DNA of 64,000 bases, from positions 37,665,956 to 37,729,955 of the forward strand of contig JBCFYV010000100.1 of the NCBI GenBank assembly GCA_039000515.1, in the 5' to 3' direction. Shown one piece after another: positions 56,174-64,000 of this stretch; within the stretch, counting starts at the first letter, position 1, and every line of letters begins with the position of its first letter. A program made the translations under genes and the position numbers. This DNA comes from Timema cristinae (taxonomy: Eukaryota > Arthropoda > Insecta > Phasmatodea > Timematidae). The notes under the pieces were generated by a model that saw only the letters and a program-made list of their open reading frames with translations, ran no database searches and was not told the origin of the DNA.

Positions 56174-56747
56174 TGTTCCCCCCCCCCCTGCGCTTTTTAA
56201 AAAATTAATTTTCCTGCTCTTCACTCCCCCACCCTCCTTCGCTGCCCTTTCCCAGTGAAATCTTAGGAACCTTTCTCTTAATGAAGGGTTTGGTGGAATC
56301 ATGTGCTAGGGCACAACAACTATAACAGTAATTATTGCAGTTATTATTTAATTTTGTTCGTTAACTTCCTTACATAGAGAAACAATCTTATTTAGCATGA
56401 TTACTTCTGAAAGTTAAAAAAGCTTTTGTTGAAATAGAGCTCAAAAATAGTTTAATTTTATGAACTGTTTATTTTTGTATTTCTTGAATGTTAATTTCCC
56501 ATATTGACTATTTTGTGACATAGCACATTATTTCACTAAGCCCTTCAAATTTTAGTGTGCACTTTCTATCTTCTCCACGTAATCATTCTAATGTATCTGG
56601 CATCACTTTCTTACTGGCGTATAAGTGCGGTGCTTTCACTCACTGTCAGCTCAAAAGTTTCTCACCAAAGTTGACTGCTCTCACAATCTGAAGACTATGT
56701 AGACTCGACCAACTGTACTTTAGTTGTTTCTTTCAAACACGCTCAGT
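56174..56747. other. Stretch without features
   Basis: C run at 56179-56187 and C/T-rich patch to 56255. No gene. Confidence 0.45.
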
Positions 56748-56760
56748 TATAATGTCCAAC

Positions 56761-57044
56761 GTAGGTGACCTGGTGGTCTAGGGGTAAGATGTCAGACTTC
56801 TGTACTGGGGGTCCGGGGTTCAATCCTCGGTCCCGGCACAGATTTATCTGATTACCAAACCCTCCCTTCTCCTCTGACAAGACATCTTGTGAATGTGGGG
56901 AATGCCAGGCCTCCACCGTGGTTCGGATTCCACGTTAAACTGTAGGTCCTCCATTTCATCTCACAATCACCCTACCATTACACGTTAGCGTAAGTGCGTA
57001 TAGCCCGAACGGGTAGTAAGACGCGGTGCTAATAATAATAATAA
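56761..57044 (+). mobile_element. SINE family A, plus strand, 13-bp TSD
   Basis: Complete copy with hairpin GCCCGAACGGGT and TAA tail. Flanked by TATAATGTCCAAC at 56748-56760 and 57045-57057, exact. Confidence 0.95.
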
Positions 57045-57057
57045 TATAATGTCCAAC

Positions 57058-57945
57058 ACCTATAGCTCAGTAAGTACCGTGCCTTACTACCCAACCGGCA
57101 TGGCCAATGGCCAGTAATTTTTTTATTTAGCACTATGCCTTTCACAGTGTTGAATTATCGAGTGGGGGGGGGGGGGGTTCTGGGTGCAGTCTCTGGTATA
57201 GAATTAATGATATAATCAGTATGTTCGTAAATACATGAAAATAGATTTAGTAACTTTCCTGGCTGTCGGATAAGGTGCTCCATATGAAAAGTGAAACTGA
57301 AACAACTATATAAGATTATTTTAAATTCACACAACACACTTCCGGGGTTTGAACTCTGGACTTCCCGTCATCTAGGGACCGTACGAGAAGATACTTAAAA
57401 TAGGTTTTTTGTTGTGAACATCATAATATTGTTGAACGGGCCCTTTTTTTTTAACATTTTCATTACTATAAAATTACATTGTTTTCATTAAAGTTTTAAG
57501 TAAATCATTTAAACTTCACTAATTTAATTTGTAGTTTTATATATAAGTGAAAACATTAGTAAAGATACGCATCGATGTTTATGATAATACAGCAATTGGT
57601 TGGTCAGGAAATTAAAAATTGTGCTTCATCGAAAAAAGAATTCTCATAATTTAAAATTTTACACTCAGGAAGGGAAAATTTTCAAAAGTGTATCGACTTT
57701 TATTGCTCCTTTATCAAACTATGTGACTTTATTTATGACCCTTTTAGCTGTGTGGTGCACTATCTATATTCGGTTACAATCTCTTGGGGAACTACAGTCC
57801 CACTGACAGATAACCACGTTGTTGTTCGTGTTCTGGCCTTTCATAGAATAAAAAAACAAACTTACAATGATAGATTGTCCACGCTTGCCGACATGTTATT
57901 TTCCTAGTTTCATATCTAACATATTAACGATTGTTAGGCTGGAGT
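57058..57945. other. AT-rich stretch with G run
   Basis: 57163-57177 is a G run. A plus frame at 57600-57806 has a hydrophobic centre but no recognised family. 57115-57135 may be a bare SINE tail (TTTAGCACTATGCC). Confidence 0.4.
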
Positions 57946-58293
57946 TTTGTCGACCACTTTGCTGATGGAGAAAGATATTTCCTTCATAAGACCTGGAGTG
58001 CCTTCAGAGGTTGTTACTTAGTATAACTGAGAGAAAGGGAAGTTGAGTATCTTTCCTTCATTAATACCTGCAATGCCTTTAGAGATTGCCAATGAGTATA
58101 TTCAAGGGCAAGGGAAGATTATCTCTGCTTCATAAGACCTACAGCTGCTTCAGAGATTGTCGCCGAGTATAACTGAGGGGAAAAGGATGTGGTTTATCCT
58201 CCATAAGACCCTTAATGCTCTTTGAGGTTGTTGCCGAGTATAGACTAGGGAAAATATCCCTCCTATTTAATACCCGCAGTATTCTTGGAGGTT
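57946..58293. repeat. Tandem repeat of about 72 bp, left part
   Basis: TTCATAAGACCTGGAGTGCC, GAGGTTGTTACTTAGTATAA and related sequence recur at about 57983, 58059, 58130, 58202 and 58265. The array is split by a LINE and resumes at 59674. Confidence 0.75.
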
Positions 58294-59673
58294 AAGGAAT
58301 CAAAATCTTCAGATACATATTCATTTTCAGTAGAGTTAATAAACGGAGGTGGTGAAATGATATTAATAAAAACTCGTAAAATTCTATGTTCCATATGGAA
58401 CCATGAGGTTCTGCCATAAGAATGGAAGGAAGGTATTATAAAACCCATTTTCAAAAAGAGAGATATCACATATTGTAATAAACTATAGACTATCTCACTA
58501 CTTCCAAAATGTTATAAAATAATTGTATCTAAAATAGATTTTAATGAGATCTACTTCATATGCAGATGAAATAATTAGGAATCATCATTGTGGATTTTGA
58601 TAAACTAGATCAATAACGGATCAGAGTTTTTACTATTCAACCAAATAAAAAAAGTGGTATCACAACATGAAGGTATGTCAATTATACATAGATTTTAAAA
58701 AGGCCTGTTATTCATTCAAAATAAACAAATTATATGACATTTCAGCTAAGCTTGGGATACCCCAGGAACTTGTCAGTCTAATCGAGGTATGTTTGACTGA
58801 TACACATGTTAGGGTCTCAGAGCACGGATTGGATGTCACTTATTAGATACGTTCGAAATACAAAGTGGGTTGAGACAAGGAAATAAGACTTTCCCCGTTA
58901 ATTTTTAATCTAGCCTTAAAGTATGTTATTAGGACAATGCAATAGAGTAGGGAAGGGTCGACATTAAACGTTACAATGAGGCTATTAGGGTACGCAGATG
59001 ATCTGGCTTTGTTAGGTAATAAGGTAAGAAGATGTTTCAAGAAATTATATTTTAGATTAGTAAGGAAATAGGATTAGAAGTGAACGGTGAAAAGACTAAA
59101 AGTATATGAACACACATAAAACACAAATTGGGGACGATAATTTAAAGATTACTTTGAAGGACCTATAATTTGACATGGTTAGCGAGTTTAAATATTTAGA
59201 AACAATTTTAACTTGCAATATCGGTATTAGATTAGAAATTAGGAAAATAATACATTCTTGAAATGCGTGTTAATACGAGGTCAGTAAGATTTTGACATAT
59301 CTCATGATGTCAAGGAATGTAAATCTCAGAATATACAAAAGAGTAATTTTACAAGTTATTCTTTACTGGGGAGTGGAGGAGGTTATATAAGGATGAATTA
59401 CACACCTTGTACTCATCAAAATACATTATTAGGATAATATTAGATTACGGTGGGGCAGGATATGCAGCGTGAATGAAAGAATCTAGAACCATGTGCATAA
59501 TACTGACTGGTAAACGCCATGGGGAAGACCTAAATGCAGATGGGAGGAAAACATTGAATGTACCTGAAAGATATAGGGTGTAATGAGGTGGACTGGTTAG
59601 ATAGAGATAGGTGGCGTACTTTAGTAAATGCGGCTATAAACTTTCGAGTTTCTAATATACCATAGAGTAAGAA
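58294..59673 (+). pseudogene. 5'-truncated non-LTR retrotransposon (LINE) relic with RT domain
   Basis: Plus strand, broken frames in order: EWKEGIIKPIFKK (RT start, about 58420), a TDQ block and YIDFKKA (about 58700), FEIQSGLRQGN (58855), GYADDLALLGN with the YADD catalytic site at 58991-59002, SKEIGLEVNGEKTK (59065), FKYL (59190), and a C-terminal NEVDWLDRDRWRTLVNA (59600). Many stops and frameshifts; no endonuclease domain. The flanks AGTATTCTTGGAGGTT (58278-58293) and AGTGTTCTTGTAGGTT (59674-59689) look like an aged 16-bp target duplication. The other LINE 3' relics in the window (11031, 24880, 34855, 46200) and the fragment at 25604 are the same family. Confidence 0.85.
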
Positions 59674-59840
59674 AGTGTTCTTGTAGGTTGTCACCGAGTA
59701 TATCTGATGGAAATAGAAGATGACTTCTCCTCCATAATGCCTGCCAGTACTCTCTGAGACTGTCGCCGAGTATAGTAGATAGAAGGAATGATATTCCCTG
59801 CAGTTCCCCGCTCATAATTTGCCGCCGAGTGTATTCCCTA
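59674..59840. repeat. Tandem repeat of about 72 bp, right part
   Basis: GTTGTCACCGAGTATATCTG, CCTCCATAATGCCTGCCAGT and GACTGTCGCCGAGTATAGTA continue the array begun at 57946. Confidence 0.75.
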
Positions 59841-61059
59841 AGCACACAACACAATGTTACGAGTAGGGACGTAGAGAGGATGAGAATCTCGACGAAAAGG
59901 GTGTTTGTCTTGTCGCCTCGACGTTGCGGGGGACACGACCGTGATTGATGGCCGTCATAACAATCCAAGAGGGTTTTAGAGAGGAGGGTGAAAGGGGAGG
60001 TGGAGGGTGGACAGAATGAGGGTGAAGGCTATTTGGAAGACGTAGGAGCTCTTCACTGGCAATCCCTGTCCAAACCACCCCCCTCCTTGAGTTGAGTTCT
60101 CACGTCGGTTTTATTCACAGCCTCCTAGACTTGATTTAGAATGAAGGTTACAAAATTCGAAGTGGGGAGTCGGAACAATGTCTAGAAGTCAACTGGTTGG
60201 AGGGTTTTCAATGATGTCTTCATTCTCAGAGGGAGAGCAAGTTAATACAATGGAAATATCTCCTGTTATAGCCGAACAGCTTGGTAGATGTTTTAATCAA
60301 TAATATGAGAAAGCGAACAAAAGAAGGAAATGCAACTGATATTTTAATTATATATAGTGGGGCAGAAACAATGAGACGATCTATGCAGAAGAAAGTTATG
60401 GGCAACTTGCTGAGGTTTGTCTGACGTCTGGTGATGCTCACCTGAGTGACATCTTCAAAAAGATACAAAAAAGCAGTATGTAGATTGCTTTTATTTAGCT
60501 AGTGAATATTTAATTTTTAATTAAAGTGTTCATTTTAAAGTTACTAATCGTCTAACCGTTTAGGATCCACCTTATAAAGTCATAACTAGTATCTATCCCG
60601 TTTTATTTATTTTTAAATAAATATAAGCCTGAAAATTAAATTTTCTTGCTGGAAAATAAATACTTAAAGACATTTCAAAATAAATGTTGTGAGATATCCC
60701 TACAGAAAAGGGACATAATTTAAATGTTCAAAATTTCGTGGGTTGGGGAAGAGGATAGAAAGGATGGCGCAGGTGGTTTAACCAGAAACAGAAATGGGAT
60801 TAATTATATCTTCTATAAACCCTTGTTTTGGGGGAACCGGAAACATATCAAATTAATAAAAAAAAGAACTTTTTTGGGGGGGAAATGGAAACCAATAAAT
60901 CTTCTATACAGAACATCTAGCGATAACATCTAAGAACCTCTATGTTTGGAGAACCTGAAACAGAAGCTAGACCTAATAAACTTTTCTAATAGAATTGAAA
61001 GAAAAAAAAATTCACTTTTAGTTTATCCCCACATAAAGTGCAAGGGTTCTTAAACCACT
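59841..61059. other. Mixed stretch, partly GC-balanced
   Basis: 59870-60110 is GC-richer and contains the 27-bp motif shared with 52557-52583 (59937-59963). 60840-60990 has diverged internal repeats (GGGGAACCGGAAACAT, GGGGAAATGGAAACCA). No recognised gene. Confidence 0.4.
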
Positions 61060-61200
61060 TTTATCTCAGGAGTCAAGAAACGTTGAAATTTTTCAAAATC
61101 TGAAGCTAGATTTTTCTTTTTTCGATCACAATACTTCTCTATTTGAGGGCTTGCGAGAAAGTAAAAAGTGTGATTAAGACGAGTGGAACCGTTCTACCAT
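61060..61200 (+). repeat. Dispersed repeat related to 15805-15920
   Basis: CAGGAGTCAAGAAACGTTGA and ATCACAATACTTCTCTATTT followed by GAGAAAGTAAAAAGTG parallel the other copy. Confidence 0.55.
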
Positions 61201-61640
61201 ATTTAAAAAATATACAAGTAAATGAATACATAATTATTTAAAGGGAAAAAAATGTATTAGATTTATTTCAATTTCCCTGTTGTCAAATGAAGAATGTAGT
61301 AAACCAATTTCGATTTATTTTCTAGTTTGAGCGTAATCTTTTATTTAGGTTCCCGGTTGGTAGGCATAACCATTGAATTCGAACTTTGATTATGTGAACA
61401 TTATTTTGATTGCGAGATGTATGATTTGTGTCTAGTTTTCTATTAAGATAATGAAAAAATGTATATGCATCAGGATGGAGGAAATATTGTGGAGTTTATT
61501 TTTCACAGGTATTTAACATGAACTTTCTGAGCCTACTGATTTATATCAACACACCTCTTATAAACTAACTTAAATCTAGAACAGACACACAACACACAGA
61601 CTACTAGGCTACTGATTTAGCTAAGATGTTGGACGGGTGT
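61201..61640. other. AT-rich stretch without features
   Basis: No signal recognised. Confidence 0.4.
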
Positions 61641-61920
61641 TGTCGAACTGGTCCGATGGTTATTACAAAGGGGTGGGAGGGGAGGTTAGGTTAGGTTCAC
61701 CCGCGTCATCTGTAAATGAATGCGCCGAACACCCTTTCCTTCTTGAACACCACCACTTTTGGCCCGTTTGTGTCTTGTCCGCCTTAGAATATTTAAAACC
61801 TTCATGCACCACTAATGTACACCCTCTCTCTCACTTAACATTGAAAACATCACTGCGCACCACTCTGAAAACAACTGACAATTACTAATTGGGTGGTCTT
61901 TCAACCATCGGACCAGTTCT
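61641..61920. mobile_element. Possible small inverted-repeat element
   Basis: GAACTGGTCCGATGGTT at 61645-61661 and AACCATCGGACCAGTTC at about 61902-61918 are exact inverted repeats of 17 bp, about 240 bp apart. No duplication found; plus frame 61637-61888 between them is unrecognised. Confidence 0.45.
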
Positions 61921-62137
61921 ACCGTACCCATGTTGGACTGGTGGGTCATATAAAAGAAAAACACTAAAAAAAAGTCAGTAAGATTGATATCATAAAAATA
62001 AGTTGGAATCATTAATTATTTCTACAGTTCTTAAACAGTCAGTTCATTAGATTAGAATCTGAAAGGCGAGATTTTATATTTTGTTTTTCACAATTTTATC
62101 TATGAATAATACTGATTAATAAGAATTATCAATATGA

Positions 62138-62359
62138 TTAATCTTCATCGTCAAGATATTCAACAAAATAAATGTTGTGTGGTATACTGTTTTCCAGATA
62201 TTTTTGTCTGTATGACACGTCTTGAAGGATAATTGTTCTGTAGTTCGTAAATATCTGATTCCAACTAATATTAGTTCCGTACATTTTATTAATAAATTTG
62301 TCAATGATACTGATATCAACGATATTAAATGGATTAAAAAAATCATAAGCTTTTTTCAT
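62138..62359 (-). CDS. Hypothetical small protein, 73 codons
   Basis: Starts MKKAYDFFNPFNIVDISI and ends FVEYLDDED, followed by TAA. The composition (asparagine, isoleucine, tyrosine, acidic tail) is more protein-like than most frames here, and an in-frame stop lies four codons upstream of the ATG, so the start is fixed. A second frame overlaps it almost completely. No family recognised, no promoter or splice evidence; chance in AT-rich DNA remains likely. Confidence 0.25.
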   Translation of the reverse strand: MKKAYDFFNPFNIVDISIIDKFINKMYGTNISWNQIFTNYRTIILQDVSYRQKYLENSIPHNIYFVEYLDDED

Positions 62360-62419
62360 GAAATTGTGCTAATATTTGAATGAATATATCGCCCAACATT
62401 TCTGTGTGTCCACCATATA

Positions 62420-62678
62420 TTATTTTTTATTTAGCACCCGTCTTACTACCCGTTCGGGTTATATGCTTTAAGTACTAATTACACTATTGGATTAGGAATT
62501 GGGAAGGTTGAATTAAAGGAAGTGAACCCGCATTTGCGTGGAGGGAGAGTGGAAAACCATTTAGGAACACCCCCCCCCCCCAGTTCCCCTACCGAGATTC
62601 GAACCTCGATCTCCCAGTACTCAGCAGTCGGGCTCAATACGACAAGCGTGTTAGCCAACTACGCCAAAGAGGCGGGTT
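62420..62678 (-). mobile_element. SINE family B, minus strand, with TSD
   Basis: AGCACCCGTCTTACTACCCG, hairpin ACCCGTTCGGGT, body with a C run (62570-62582) and head CCGAGATTCGAACCTCGATC, GCCAACTACGCCAAAGAGGC. Flanked by CCACCATATA at 62410-62419 and 62679-62688. Confidence 0.95.
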
Positions 62679-62688
62679 CCACCATATA

Positions 62689-63004
62689 ATTTGATATCAA
62701 AACATTTGTTTATTGAAATTTTTGACATGTGTGGAAAATGTGTCAATACATTTAAAAAAACTAAATTTCAGAATGAATATTTTGGTGAGTGCATTAAAAA
62801 GGACCGAGGGGTGGACATGCGCCCACAATCGTGGGGTTGGCTACCTCTGGTACAGGTGTTTATATTCTCAATCATCATCATTGTCGATGTGCGTCAATAA
62901 AATAGTTCAATAAAATAGGTCAACTGCACAAATTTCTTTAAAGATTCACGAAACCAAAGTAACCGCAACTTTTTTTTTTTTCCGATATGACAATATCACA
63001 TTTC
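62689..63004. other. AT-rich stretch without features
   Basis: Two overlapping frames (62691-62900 and 62713-62913) lack recognisable motifs. Confidence 0.4.
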
Positions 63005-63016
63005 AAAATACTTAAA

Positions 63017-63297
63017 ATTAGGTGACCTGGTGTCTAGGGGTAAGGTGTCAGACTTCTGTGCTGGCGGCCGGGGTTCAATCCTCGGTCCCGGCACGGATTT
63101 ATCTGATTTCCAAACCCTTCCTTCACCTCTGACAAGATATCTTGTGAATGTGGGGAATGCCAGGCCTCCATCGTAGTTCGGATTCCACGTTAAACTGTAG
63201 GTCCTCCATTTCATCTCACAATCACCCTACCATTACACATTAGCGTAAGTGCGTATAACCCGAACGGGTAGTAAGACGCGGTGCTAATAATAATAAT
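63017..63297 (+). mobile_element. SINE family A, plus strand, 12-bp TSD
   Basis: Near-consensus copy with hairpin ACCCGAACGGGT at 63258-63269 and TAA tail. Flanked by AAAATACTTAAA at 63005-63016 and 63298-63309. The tight duplication suggests a young insertion. Confidence 0.95.
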
Positions 63298-63309
63298 AAA
63301 ATACTTAAA

Positions 63310-64000
63310 CTTGGAAATAGTATAGTTAAACTATTCAAAATTCACCAATAATGTTTGCTACAATTCAAGATTATATTCGAATTTGTATAACTCGCTTCGC
63401 AGATTTCTCTTGGTTTGTTACCTTTTTTAGTTAAACTGAGTGTATTTAACCAGTGGCGTCAAATCATGTACATAACTCACAATGAAATGTTGATTTCACA
63501 ACGCTTTATTTGTTCAGGTATATTACTGACGTTCCGTGGTGGTTAAGGGGTAAAAGGTTAGAGGGGAAGAAGATGGTTGTGTCCATAGAGGAAAGTTTAG
63601 GTAAAACTTTTGATTATTATAACTGACCACAAGACCGGTTGAGCGAGCAACTGTGACCAACTTACGAGAGAAAAAAAACCCACAGGTTCTCCGATTTACC
63701 GCAAGTTCATTCCACCTGGGTGAAGTGTAGTGAACGTCTGCCACCCTCTGATATTCTACCATATTTTCTACAGCAGGACTAGGTTTATTTATGGCGACGT
63801 CTCTACTGCCCGTTAAAACACAAATTATTAACAATCTTCACAAACCACTGCTACCACCACAGCCTCGAATTTTACCCAACATCACCGCTAACTCAACCCC
63901 TTTCCTTTTTTTTTATTCCTCTCTTTTGTACAGTCTATGTTAATATGACTAGACTATGAATAAAACATTATGTAAAAAATATATATTTACATATATACAG
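63310..64000. other. Right edge of window, unannotated
   Basis: A minus frame at 63523-63834 (103 codons) contains no recognised motif. TA run at the extreme end. Nothing else seen. Confidence 0.4.

Overview
This is a eukaryotic, AT-rich, gene-poor window built mainly of transposable elements and tandem repeats. I found no bacterial-style genes, no rRNA and no convincing functional tRNA gene. An arthropod, probably an insect, is the best guess: the non-LTR reverse-transcriptase C-terminal relics, the hAT and mariner MITE ends and the repeat at 21039-21530 resemble elements I associate with insect genomes. The species cannot be fixed from the sequence.

Layout. 325-5666 is a 5.3 kb foldback-type DNA transposon with exact 9-bp target duplications. 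Its long arms carry 150-bp tandem units, most with a 19-bp-stem hairpin, and its interior holds a SINE, a hAT element and a small palindromic MITE. 6-28 kb is AT-rich filler studded with SINEs, LINE relics, a tRNA-like palindrome (16534-17142) and TTAA-flanked palindromic MITEs, densest at 22.7-27.4 kb. 28.17-30.41 kb is a mirror-image pair of minisatellites. 32.0-32.2 kb is the one stretch resembling host protein-coding sequence: a damaged terminal exon for a glycine-rich protein. 40-46 kb holds nested elements: a dispersed repeat hit by SINEs and a hAT, and a mariner-like relic split by a SINE and a 1.55 kb unknown insertion. 47.2-54.6 kb is SINE-rich with a head-to-middle SINE chain and an 86-bp satellite. 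55.1-64 kb has a 25-bp minisatellite, a 75-bp mariner-type MITE, a 5'-truncated LINE inside a ~72-bp tandem array, and more SINEs.

The tRNA-derived SINEs fall into families named here A (13 copies), B and C (many), and D, E and F (few). A, B and C have different heads but share a 3' end containing the perfect hairpin ACCCG-AA-CGGGT followed by a (TAA)n or A-rich tail. This points to one LINE enzyme mobilising all of them. Many copies have clear 9-15 bp target duplications.

Most long reading frames lie in repeats or have no recognisable content, so I do not present them as genes. Family names (A to G, TTAA palindromes) are my own labels.
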